63,853 nucleotides of DNA from CAYSGL01 sp964520985. Lineage in GTDB: Bacteria > Pseudomonadota > Alphaproteobacteria > Micavibrionales > Micavibrionaceae. Under the pieces are notes generated by a model. That model was not told where the DNA came from and ran no database searches. It was given only the letters and a program-made list of their open reading frames with translations. The position numbers were made by a program, and so were the translations under genes. Positions within the stretch are counted from its first letter, which is position 1. Each line of letters opens with the position of its first letter. The DNA lies in the NCBI GenBank assembly GCA_964520985.1, contig CAZFPB010000006.1, forward strand, positions 1 through 63,853, given 5' to 3'. Below are positions 49,457 through 56,744 of this stretch, piece after piece.

Positions 49457-50416
49457 TTAGGGATTGCCCCCACCGAGCCCGAAATCCTGATCGCTCGCGT
49501 TGCCGCTTGCGTTTTTGAAATCGGCCTCGCCTTGGCGGCTGTTGAGACTCTCGGGAAAGACTGCCGTCCATCCGCTTAGGGTGGAAAGATCGAGCGAGCG
49601 AACGCCGTGATCAATCGGAAATTTGATGAGTTTGTTTCGGGCGATCGTGGCGGCCTGCCGTGTCACCGGGTCCTTGCCCCGTTCGACCCGACTCTCGCAC
49701 CATCGAACCCACGCCTCGACGAACTCGTCGCTTTGCCGGAACTCGATCGGGAAATCGGCGAGGAACGTTTTCGGATCGGGTGCCTTGCCCTTGCCCTTTT
49801 TCTTTGCGCTCGGCGTGGCCTTGGCGGGCTTTGCAGGGGTGGGGGCGCTGTCACGAGTGGCGGGTGAGGCCTTGGAGCCCTTGGCGGTGCCTTCCTGTGG
49901 ATTTTCACCGATTGAACCCTCGGAAGATTCAAGGGAGGCGCTCGGCGCTTCCCCTATTGGATATCCTTTAGATGGATATCCTTTACCTATATAGTCAATC
50001 GGCATGAGGTGCCGATTGCAATCGGCATGAGGTGCCGTTTGTTCCCCCGTTTCGGAGGGTTTGCAATCGGCATGGGGTGCCGATTGTTCGGTCGCCTGAT
50101 CGGCCATTTTCGCGGTGAGCCATTCGTTCCGGGCGACGAGATGGTAAACGTTCCGCTTGCCTCCGCCGTTCGCACCGAGGCCGCCGACGATCACGATCAA
50201 CCGCTCATCGACGAGCTTTTTCAGACACTCACCGACCATCCGCGGGGAGATTTTGCAGGCCTCGGCGATGTCGGCGACTTTCGGCCATGCCCGGCCCGTC
50301 GATTCCGCCCGGCGCGCAAGGTGCGCGTAGATTCGGAAGGTGAACGGATCGAGCCCCGCGTCGTCGAGGTCGGAGTGAAGCCAGAGAAGATTTTCGCGCC
50401 GTTGTTTTAGTGCCAT
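49457..50416 (-). CDS. Winged-helix replication initiator-like protein
   Basis: A 319-residue protein. Residues 1-85 form a winged helix (PFTFRIYAHLARRAESTGRA, then KVADIAEACKISPRMVGECL). A linker region with repeats (HADCKPSETGEQTAPHADC) is encoded by the origin-like iterons. A basic, lysine-rich linker (AKKKGKGKAP) precedes a C-terminal helical domain (EFRQSDEFVEAWVRWCESR) of the DnaD-like kind. Initiators with the origin inside their own gene are typical of the lambda O type. The start overlaps the previous gene by 10 bases. Confidence 0.85.
   Translation of the reverse strand: MALKQRRENLLWLHSDLDDAGLDPFTFRIYAHLARRAESTGRAWPKVADIAEACKISPRMVGECLKKLVDERLIVIVGGLGANGGGKRNVYHLVARNEWLTAKMADQATEQSAPHADCKPSETGEQTAPHADCNRHLMPIDYIGKGYPSKGYPIGEAPSASLESSEGSIGENPQEGTAKGSKASPATRDSAPTPAKPAKATPSAKKKGKGKAPDPKTFLADFPIEFRQSDEFVEAWVRWCESRVERGKDPVTRQAATIARNKLIKFPIDHGVRSLDLSTLSGWTAVFPESLNSRQGEADFKNASGNASDQDFGLGGGNP
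49951..50090. other. Origin-like repeat cluster inside the initiator gene
   Basis: Three 23-bp dyad iterons (CAATCGGCATG, then AGGTGCCGATTG or a close variant) lie at 49996-50018, 50019-50041 and 50064-50086. The first two are contiguous; the third has GGG in its centre. Next to them is an AT-rich stretch with two copies of TGGATATCCTTTA (49958-49970 and 49973-49985) and ACCTATATAG. Direct 13-mers beside initiator iterons are the arrangement of an unwinding element beside binding sites. Confidence 0.82.
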
Positions 50417-50709
50417 TTGCTCGCCTCGGTGAGTTCCCACTCGTCGCCCTCGATCACGAGCATTCCGTGATCGATAAATGTTTTGACGGCATCGTCAACC
50501 GCCCGAACCGAGACATCGCACGAGAGCGCGAGGGCCATGGGTTCGGGGGTTTCCTTGCTTGTGGCGGCGTCCGCGCATAGCTGCGCGAAAACTCGGAACT
50601 CGGTGAGGTTGAGCCCGATCTCGAACGCTCGAATCGGGATGAAGGCAAAGCCGGTTTCAGCGGCGGCGCGCTCGGTTAAGAGCTCGGGAGGGGGTTCAGG
50701 GAGTGACAT
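50407..50709 (-). CDS. Small winged-helix-like protein
   Basis: A 100-residue protein with LNLTEFRVFAQLCADAATSK, then ALALSCDVSVRAVDDAVKTF and HGMLVIEGDEWELTEA, the sequence order of a small winged helix (helix, helix-turn-helix, wing). It precedes the initiator and overlaps it by 10 bases. It may regulate replication genes or act with the initiator. Confidence 0.75.
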   Translation of the reverse strand: MSLPEPPPELLTERAAAETGFAFIPIRAFEIGLNLTEFRVFAQLCADAATSKETPEPMALALSCDVSVRAVDDAVKTFIDHGMLVIEGDEWELTEASKWH

Positions 50710-50712
50710 TTT

Positions 50713-50904
50713 TTAACGCTTGGGAGGGAATGCAAGAGCGATGACGAAAAGCGCCGCGAGGGTCAAGATGAACGCGAGAAAAAGGGCGCTTTCGGCGATT
50801 GACTTCACAACGGAGGCGGGGCAGGTCCCGACGGCGAACCATGCGAAGATTTCGACGGCCGCGGCCGCCAGTAAAACGCGGATCATCCGAGCGGGCTTTT
50901 TCAT
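50713..50904 (-). CDS. Small membrane protein, two predicted helices
   Basis: A 63-residue protein. MKKPARMIRVLLAAAAVEIF starts a first span, and SALFLAFILTLAALFVIALA is the second. The ATG overlaps the helicase stop and it ends before the winged-helix gene. The basic N-terminus points to a cytoplasmic end. Function is unknown. Confidence 0.75.
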   Translation of the reverse strand: MKKPARMIRVLLAAAAVEIFAWFAVGTCPASVVKSIAESALFLAFILTLAALFVIALAFPPKR

Positions 50905-52364
50905 TGGAAAATCGGTGAGAGCTTCCGGCCGTGAACCGAGAACCGGCCCGATCGGGTGCGGGCCGACGAATAGACGAACTCCAAACGGGCGCGCGTGGCG
51001 GCGACGTAGGCGAGCCGGATGTTCTCGGCGTCCTCTCGATCGAACGCGGCATCGTCGGCCCCCACAAGGGCGACCCTGTCCCATTCAAGGCCCTTTGCGG
51101 CGTGAATGGTCGAGACGTGAATCACGCCCTTGACCGGAGACTCGATCGAGGGACCTCGGACGGCCTCGAAAATGTCGGCCGGGTCGGTGAGACGTTCGAG
51201 CGCGGGCATGAGCCGGGCGGCATCCTTGAAACTCACGCCGAGGGCCAGCATCGCCGACTCCCACGATCTCGGAATCGCCGTGAGCTCGGACAATTTGACG
51301 AGCTCCGGCGCGAGCTCTTCCGGGGCGACGCCGCGGTTCACTTTCAGGCCGTGCCCCATGAGGACATTGCAAACGATGTCAACGGTCGCATTGTAGCGGC
51401 AGAGAACCGCCGTCGTCTCACCTTCGGCCGTCGGTGCCCATCGGGCAACGGCCCCCGCTTCCGTCTCGGTGTCCTCGAACTCCCCGAGATATTTCACGAT
51501 GCCGCGGCAAATAGTGACGGGGATCATCGGCTCGATACCGTGAAGGCCGTCCATCTGATCGGCGATCATGTTCGCGAACTCGACGACCGCGACGCACGAG
51601 CGGAAGTTTTGCGGGAGGTTCACGATCCCATCGCCGAACGAGTCGATCATCTTTTGAAACAAATCCGGCCGGGCTCCGCGGAACGCATAAACGGATTGTC
51701 GGGGATCGCCCGTGAGAACGAGATGATTTTTCGCCGCGAGGGCTCCATAGATCGAAAAGTCGATCGCGGATGAATCCTGAGCCTCATCGACATAAACCGC
51801 ATAAGGGCCGTATTGATTGCCGAATTTCTTCGAGAGAAGATCATGAAAAATCCGGAGCATCATGTCGGGATGAACGACCCGATCGGACCGGAACCGGTTG
51901 AGGATGGCGGTCACGAGCAAGGCCAGATTGCCCCGGGCGGAGCCGGTTTCGATGGCCTCTTTTAGCGCCTGCATCGGGACCTTGATCCGGGTCCGCTTCA
52001 TTTCTCCGGCGAGGATGTCGGCGAAATGGCGATCGGAGACGACCTCGACTTTTCCCCACGCCTCACGAATCCACCGGAAGGCCAACCCGTGAAGGGTGCC
52101 GACGTAGTAGGGGACGCGCGCCCCGGCCTTGAAAAGACGCTCGCGGAGCTCATCGGCGGCCGCGTTCGTGAAGGTCACGACAATTTGCGGCCGGTTGATT
52201 TGCTCGCGCTCCCAAATCAATTGATCGAGGGCGATTTTCGCGACGTTGGTTTTCGTCTTTCCGGCTCCGGCTCCGGCGATAATACAGCCGGAGGGGAGCT
52301 CGACGGCCTCACGTTGTTGAGCGGTAAGGCCTTCGAGCAGCTTGTCAATTATTGCGGTTTGCAT
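50901..52364 (-). CDS. UvrD/Rep-like superfamily 1 helicase, short form
   Basis: A 487-residue protein. The Q and Walker A blocks (LTAQQREAVELPSGCIIAGA then GAGKTKT), VVTFTNAAADELRERL, VDEAQDSSAID, LTGDPRQSVYAFRGA, and at the end HAAKGLEWDRVALVG and RLAYVAATRARLEF are the SF1A motifs. It is shorter than UvrD (about 700). It begins behind a promoter unit variant, with the conserved MQT opening, and follows the SMC-like gene. Confidence 0.94.
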   Translation of the reverse strand: MQTAIIDKLLEGLTAQQREAVELPSGCIIAGAGAGKTKTNVAKIALDQLIWEREQINRPQIVVTFTNAAADELRERLFKAGARVPYYVGTLHGLAFRWIREAWGKVEVVSDRHFADILAGEMKRTRIKVPMQALKEAIETGSARGNLALLVTAILNRFRSDRVVHPDMMLRIFHDLLSKKFGNQYGPYAVYVDEAQDSSAIDFSIYGALAAKNHLVLTGDPRQSVYAFRGARPDLFQKMIDSFGDGIVNLPQNFRSCVAVVEFANMIADQMDGLHGIEPMIPVTICRGIVKYLGEFEDTETEAGAVARWAPTAEGETTAVLCRYNATVDIVCNVLMGHGLKVNRGVAPEELAPELVKLSELTAIPRSWESAMLALGVSFKDAARLMPALERLTDPADIFEAVRGPSIESPVKGVIHVSTIHAAKGLEWDRVALVGADDAAFDREDAENIRLAYVAATRARLEFVYSSARTRSGRFSVHGRKLSPIFQ

Positions 52365-52402
52365 GGCGGGGGAAAAGTTACGTTTCGGAGCCTTCGAGTC
52401 AA
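52365..52402 (-). promoter_or_regulatory. Conserved early promoter unit, condensed copy at 52.4 kb
   Basis: On the minus strand TTGACT, 16 bases containing CTCCGAAACG, TAACTT, then 10 bases including CCCCC to the ATG. It overlaps the stop of the upstream gene. Here the upstream CCGAAA-GTAAC block lies next to the start, as if the spacer of the full unit had been lost. Confidence 0.55.
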
Positions 52403-54444
52403 TCCATTGTGACGACGGTCCCGCCGAGTGAGCCGACGAGCGGGCCGGTTCCGGTGACGGGGGTATCGATGACGATGATTTGCTCGACGTGTCCGGCTTT
52501 CAGGACCTCGGCGAGATTTTCGATGAATCGGGTATGTTTTTTCCCCGCGAACCGGTTGAGCTCATCGATCACCACGATCGGAAGCGGCGACGTTTTCGCG
52601 ATCGCGATTTGAATCGCTCCACCGAGGGCGACGGCCTCCGCGCCGGAGAGCGTTTCGAGGGCGACCATTCCGTCGGGCGTCTCGACGCCGATGTCGGTCC
52701 CGGCGATCGTGACCGGCCCGGAGAGAATCCCGGCACAAACGAGATTGCAGAGCCCGAGCAACGGTTTCATTGCATCGACCGTCAGAGAGAGCGATTTATC
52801 CTTTGCCCATGCGGCGAGCTTTTTCGCGGCCGTCTCTTTCTCGCCGGATTCTTCGACGAGAGTTTCGAGTTCAGCGATGCGACGGCGACCGGCGAGATAT
52901 TGGTCGTAATCGGTTTTCGATTTCGCCAGAGCGTTGCTTGCCTCGGTTGCGAGCGTTTTCAGCGAGTCGGCCGTCTCCCATGCGCTCCGGGCGCTGGCGA
53001 TCGCGGTATCGCTCGGGATGTCGGCGCGGTTCCATTCCTCCCACGAGCTCGCATTGTTTTGCAAGGTCCGGTGAGCCGTCGAGGCGGTTTGATAGGTCGT
53101 CAAAAGCTCGTTCACGTCCTCGGCCGGTTTCGCCGGGGCGGCGGCGAGGACCTCGTCGCCGCGCTTGCGGGCGAGGAAAATCTCGCGTTCGACCGCCATG
53201 CGGAGACGGTTCGCGCACCGGGCGCGGTCCTCGTCGGCTTTCGTGAGAACGGCTTGCGCGGCGGTCAATTCCCTCTCGATGTCCGCGACCGTCTTCTCTT
53301 GCTCGGCGATTTTCGGATCGAAAAGCGATTTCAGCGATTCCGCGAGTTTCGCCCCGGCGGTTCCGCAGGTCGGGCAGCATCCGGATTTTTCCAATTCCTC
53401 CCAACTTTCCCGGCTCTTTTGAAGGGTGAAAAGGGCTATATTCTTTCGATCGACGATCCGATCGAGCTCGCGACCTGCATCGCGGGCGGCCGTCTCGGCG
53501 ACCGTCAATTCGCCGGATAGGTCGCCGGTCAAATCCTCGGCGGCGTGCTCGTTCGCTTCGAGCGTGGAATCCTTGTAAGGCTTCACGATCGCCTCGGCCT
53601 CACGGGCGGCGGCGGCGCGCTCGTTCAGCTTGTCGCGAACGGCTTCATAGGCGATGCGGGCGGCCTCGGCCTTGCCGTGCGCCTCGGCGACCGTGGCGGC
53701 CGTCACCGGCTCACCGTCGGGCTTTTCGGGGGAATGCTTGAACCGTTCCTCGATCGCATCGAATGCGGCCCGGGCTTTCGCCTCGGCTTGCGTCGCCTCA
53801 TCGAGCCGGATTTTCGCCGCGGTGAGCTCATACGCGGAGACGGTCAACGGTTCCTCGGCGGCCGAGAGCGTCAAGATCGTGGCGGCGGCCGTGTTCGCCT
53901 CTTGCCGGGCGAACTTAGCGGCCTCTTTGCCGTCGGTTTCCAGTTGCCCGAGCCATCCCTCGGCTTTCTCGTCGATCGTGATGTCGAGTTTCCCGTCGGC
54001 GATCATCTTGCGGGCCTCCGCGGCGATCTCGCTCGGGGCGGTCGAGACGATGAGACTTTCGAGGATGCGTTGCCGGTCGGTCGGCTTGGCATTCGCAAAC
54101 ACGCTGAAATCGAGTTGAGCCGGTGAAATCGACTCGGACAAATCCGGACCGTCGAGGGACGCCGCCAGCGAGCGGCCTTGTTCCCATCGGCGATTGATTG
54201 TGACGCCGTCGGAGAGCGTCGCCTTGATGTCGAGGCGTTTCGCGCCAACCCGTAGCAGGGAGCCCGCTGCGCGCTTTCCAAGGGCGGGCGAGTAGCCGAG
54301 AACGGAAAGCATGATCGCCTCCCGAACCGAGCTCTTGCCGGTGCCGTTTTCGCCGAGGATGGCGGTTAAGGGAGAGAGAGCAACGTCGAGAGCCTTGGTC
54401 TTGAGGTTGATCGCCTGAACGCGTGTGATGGTCGGTTTCTTCAT
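52399..54444 (-). CDS. SMC/SbcC-like ATPase with zinc hook
   Basis: A 681-residue protein. Walker A is GENGTGKSS near residue 36. Long coiled-coil arms (residues about 180-300 and 370-560) enclose CCPTCG near residue 353, which acts as a zinc hook. The C-terminus has LSGAEAVALGGAIQIAIA (ABC signature) and VVIDELNRF (Walker B). This is the layout of SbcC/Rad50 and phage gp46-type proteins. No SbcD nuclease is adjacent. The ATG has CCCC 3 bases upstream. Confidence 0.92.
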   Translation of the reverse strand: MKKPTITRVQAINLKTKALDVALSPLTAILGENGTGKSSVREAIMLSVLGYSPALGKRAAGSLLRVGAKRLDIKATLSDGVTINRRWEQGRSLAASLDGPDLSESISPAQLDFSVFANAKPTDRQRILESLIVSTAPSEIAAEARKMIADGKLDITIDEKAEGWLGQLETDGKEAAKFARQEANTAAATILTLSAAEEPLTVSAYELTAAKIRLDEATQAEAKARAAFDAIEERFKHSPEKPDGEPVTAATVAEAHGKAEAARIAYEAVRDKLNERAAAAREAEAIVKPYKDSTLEANEHAAEDLTGDLSGELTVAETAARDAGRELDRIVDRKNIALFTLQKSRESWEELEKSGCCPTCGTAGAKLAESLKSLFDPKIAEQEKTVADIERELTAAQAVLTKADEDRARCANRLRMAVEREIFLARKRGDEVLAAAPAKPAEDVNELLTTYQTASTAHRTLQNNASSWEEWNRADIPSDTAIASARSAWETADSLKTLATEASNALAKSKTDYDQYLAGRRRIAELETLVEESGEKETAAKKLAAWAKDKSLSLTVDAMKPLLGLCNLVCAGILSGPVTIAGTDIGVETPDGMVALETLSGAEAVALGGAIQIAIAKTSPLPIVVIDELNRFAGKKHTRFIENLAEVLKAGHVEQIIVIDTPVTGTGPLVGSLGGTVVTMD

Positions 54445-54472
54445 AATGGGGAGATTTCGGGGTGAGATTTAT

Positions 54473-55327
54473 TTACTTTTTGAGCTCGTCAACGGTGAAA
54501 GGTCGTTTCGGCATCTTTTGATGAGCGCCGGTTTTTGTGAGTTGGATGAAGATCGAGGCGGTCGCGCCTTGCTTTTCGCTCTCGGTCATTTCGTTTCCGC
54601 TCACTCCTTTGAAGGTTTTCGCGACGTAATTCTCGACGCAAAGGCGGCTCATGAGTTGCAAATTTGCGACTTGAATCATCGAGTGACGCGCCTCCCGGAT
54701 TTCTTTCTGTTCGGCCCGCGCCTTTTCGGCCGCGATCTCTTCATCGGTCTTTTGCTCGGCGCGCGGTGTAGGTCCGGAGAGGTCCGGTCCGGGCTCGGGT
54801 TCCGGCTCGGGTTGCCGTTGCTGGCGGGTCGTTGCGGCCGGTCGCTGTTGCTGGCGAGGCTCGGGTTCGGCGTATTCCGCCGCGGCGATCGTTTGTAAAT
54901 CTTTGTGAGCCTGACTCGGTTCTGGAACCGATCCCTCGCCTCGAACGAGCGTGATCGAGCCGTCGCCGCCGATGAGCTCGATCAAGGCCGATGGGGTGAT
55001 TTTGATCTTGCGGGTTGTTTTATCGCGAAACGTGTCATCGTGTGCGTAAATACCCGTGAGGCCGCGGGTCGTTCCGGCGGTGATCCGGATCGTCCGGCCT
55101 TTCAGCGCCATCGGCAATTGCTCGGGAAAATCCATGAACACAATCGGGACCTCGACGCCGTCACCGGAAATCGTTCCGTTTTGCAGCGACCACGGTTTCG
55201 TGGGATTGTTGCCTCGTTTCTCGGTCCAGAATTGGGAAAGACTTCCCTGAATCATGCCGATCGTTTGCCCGTCGGTGAGATGCTCGACGGTGTGGAGTGG
55301 TAGCGGTTTGGTTGGTATGGCGGCCAT
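54473..55327 (-). CDS. OB-fold-like DNA metabolism protein
   Basis: A 284-residue protein; start MAAIPTKPLPLHTVEHL. The first 110 residues (MIQGSLSQFWTEKRG, TISGDGVEVPIVFMDFPEQL, ITAGTTRGLTGIYAHDD) look like an OB fold. The middle is glutamine/proline-rich, and the C-terminal 80 residues are helical. It may be a single-strand binding or recombination accessory protein. The call is from pattern and position only. It follows the repeated hairpin. Confidence 0.62.
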   Translation of the reverse strand: MAAIPTKPLPLHTVEHLTDGQTIGMIQGSLSQFWTEKRGNNPTKPWSLQNGTISGDGVEVPIVFMDFPEQLPMALKGRTIRITAGTTRGLTGIYAHDDTFRDKTTRKIKITPSALIELIGGDGSITLVRGEGSVPEPSQAHKDLQTIAAAEYAEPEPRQQQRPAATTRQQRQPEPEPEPGPDLSGPTPRAEQKTDEEIAAEKARAEQKEIREARHSMIQVANLQLMSRLCVENYVAKTFKGVSGNEMTESEKQGATASIFIQLTKTGAHQKMPKRPFTVDELKK

Positions 55328-55353
55328 TGGTTTGACGGTTGAGGGAAAGGGGT

Positions 55354-55402
55354 AGCCCGGGCGCGCTCGGGGGGAAATGGACGCGCCCGGACCGTGGGGG
55401 GA
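55354..55402 (-). terminator. Repeated hairpin, copy 2
   Basis: CCGGGCGCG and CGCGCCCGG form the same stem as at 45.38 kb, with a nearly identical loop and flanks over about 50 bases. It directly follows the stop of the 115-residue gene. Confidence 0.75.
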
Positions 55403-55404
55403 AA

Positions 55405-55752
55405 TCAGGCAACGCGGGGGAATTGGATCACGTTCGACGGGTTGGCGGCGAGAAACTCGTCGGTGCCGGGAACGCGGGAGCGGTAAAGGGAAATCTTGCC
55501 CGGAATGACCTCGCGAGCGTAGCGCATGAGATGCTCGTCGGCCGCGGCGGCTTTGTTGCAATTCGAGGCGATGGCGGTCACGCGGTCGGCCATTGCTTCG
55601 AGGTCCTTGATCGCGTGGGGCGCTTGTCGGGCAACCTCTTCACGGGTGCCACCGGTAAGGGAATCGTAGCGGTAGAGGAACGAATCGACGGCCTCGCGGA
55701 ACTCTTTTTTCGTGGCCTTGCGGGCAGGGGCGGCAGCGGTGACGGTTTGCAT
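55405..55752 (-). CDS. Small helical protein, first gene behind conserved promoter unit
   Basis: A 115-residue protein starting MQTVTAAAPARKATKKEFRE. It is mostly helical and basic, and ends PSNVIQFPRVA. No family is recognised. It is the first gene of the early region after the lysis block. Confidence 0.68.
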   Translation of the reverse strand: MQTVTAAAPARKATKKEFREAVDSFLYRYDSLTGGTREEVARQAPHAIKDLEAMADRVTAIASNCNKAAAADEHLMRYAREVIPGKISLYRSRVPGTDEFLAANPSNVIQFPRVA

Positions 55753-55820
55753 AACGGCGTGAACTTGTCGGGTTCCCCGGCATCCGTCAACGCCAAAAGT
55801 TATCTTTCGGCGCTTTTTCT
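55753..55820 (-). promoter_or_regulatory. Conserved early promoter unit, copy at 55.8 kb
   Basis: On the minus strand GCGCCGAAAGATAACTTTT, 4 bases, TTGACG, a 17-base spacer with CCGGGGAACCCGA, CAAGTT, CACGCCGTT and the ATG. It begins the replication region directly after the lysis terminator. Confidence 0.82.
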
Positions 55821-55829
55821 TTCGTTAAT

Positions 55830-55862
55830 CGCCGGGAAATCCGAATTTACGCAAATTTGCAC
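55830..55862. promoter_or_regulatory. Palindromic operator candidate
   Basis: The plus strand has CCGGGAAATCCGAA followed by TTTACGCAAATTTGCAC. The core GCAAATTTGC and the CCGGGAANNCCGA arm match the copy at 18.2 kb. Confidence 0.6.
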
Positions 55863-55905
55863 GGAAAGGCCCCGCGGGAGATGAGCGATCCCGCGAGGCC
55901 TTTGG
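55863..55905. terminator. Terminator at the end of the lysis block
   Basis: AAAGGCCTCGCGGGA pairs with TCCCGCGGGGCCTTT over 15 bp with one G-T pair. It lies between the M15 peptidase stop and the next promoter unit, and so ends late transcription. Confidence 0.85.
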
Positions 55906-55925
55906 GTTCAGCAGTCGGCCGAAAA

Positions 55926-56744
55926 TCAGGGGTTGGCTTGAACGTGCATGAAATCGAAATCGAAACAACGCCCGAGGCTCATGAAACCCCATTTTTCCCA
56001 AATGGCGAAAAAGGCGAAATAGTCCGGCCGGGCAAAGGTCGCGGTTCGCTTGGTCATTTTGAGCGTGTTCATGCTCGGGAACCAATCGATCGCCGCTCCC
56101 CACGAGTGAACCGACGGCGTCGATCCTCCACGTTTGAGCCGGACGTTCAGGCATCCGCCGAACCGGTCGAGGCCGAGCTTGCGGATTCCTTCGAGGCCGT
56201 AATGGGCGAGGATTTCTTTCATCGCGCTCTCGATGCGGGAAACGAGCGAATGGTGCGCGCTGAACCGGCTCGTTTTCGTGTCGAGGTCCCAATCGAGCCG
56301 GAGCTCGTAAGGGCTCGCGACCATCCCTTGACCGGTGCCCTCGGTGCCGTATTCCTTGCGGAATTGAGCGGTCGTCGGGTTCCAACAACGGATTTTCGGC
56401 GTTGCTCCGGCGGTGATCAAAATCTCGCCGTCGTCATCGGGACGGCCGAACAACGGCACGCCGAGCAAATCGACCGCAATCCGGTCGCCCGCGTCGTCAG
56501 TCTGAGGACCGAAAAAGGCATCGTTTTTCCCGGCGTTGATCGCCCGGGCGATGGCCTCTTGCTGAATTACGGCCGCGACCCACCGGTCGCGAGTCGGATC
56601 ACCTTTGAAGCGCCACGGGCCGACGTATCGCATCGCCGCCTTAGTCGATTCGGTGCCGAAATTTCCGTCGATATCGAGGTCGGGGGCAACCTTTTGCTTG
56701 ATGATCGCTTGCGCGGTTCGTTGTGCGAGAATGTCGGGGATCAT
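55926..56744 (-). CDS. Endolysin: M15-type peptidase
   Basis: A 272-residue protein. The C-terminal 110 residues carry RFGGCLNVRLKRGG, SVHSWGAAIDWFPS and FDFMHVQ, giving the H-x6-D and final H zinc ligands of M15 (VanY/D-Ala-D-Ala or L-Ala-D-Glu) peptidases. The N-terminal 45 residues (IDGNFGTESTKAAM) look like a short peptidoglycan-binding helix pair. There is no signal peptide, so a holin is needed. It lies at the end of the lysis block. Confidence 0.9.
   Translation of the reverse strand: MIPDILAQRTAQAIIKQKVAPDLDIDGNFGTESTKAAMRYVGPWRFKGDPTRDRWVAAVIQQEAIARAINAGKNDAFFGPQTDDAGDRIAVDLLGVPLFGRPDDDGEILITAGATPKIRCWNPTTAQFRKEYGTEGTGQGMVASPYELRLDWDLDTKTSRFSAHHSLVSRIESAMKEILAHYGLEGIRKLGLDRFGGCLNVRLKRGGSTPSVHSWGAAIDWFPSMNTLKMTKRTATFARPDYFAFFAIWEKWGFMSLGRCFDFDFMHVQANP

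Noticed and set aside
54658..54667. Another GCAAATTTGC palindrome
   Set aside because: It lies inside a gene, without the CCGGGAA arm or a promoter unit nearby, so chance is the better explanation.
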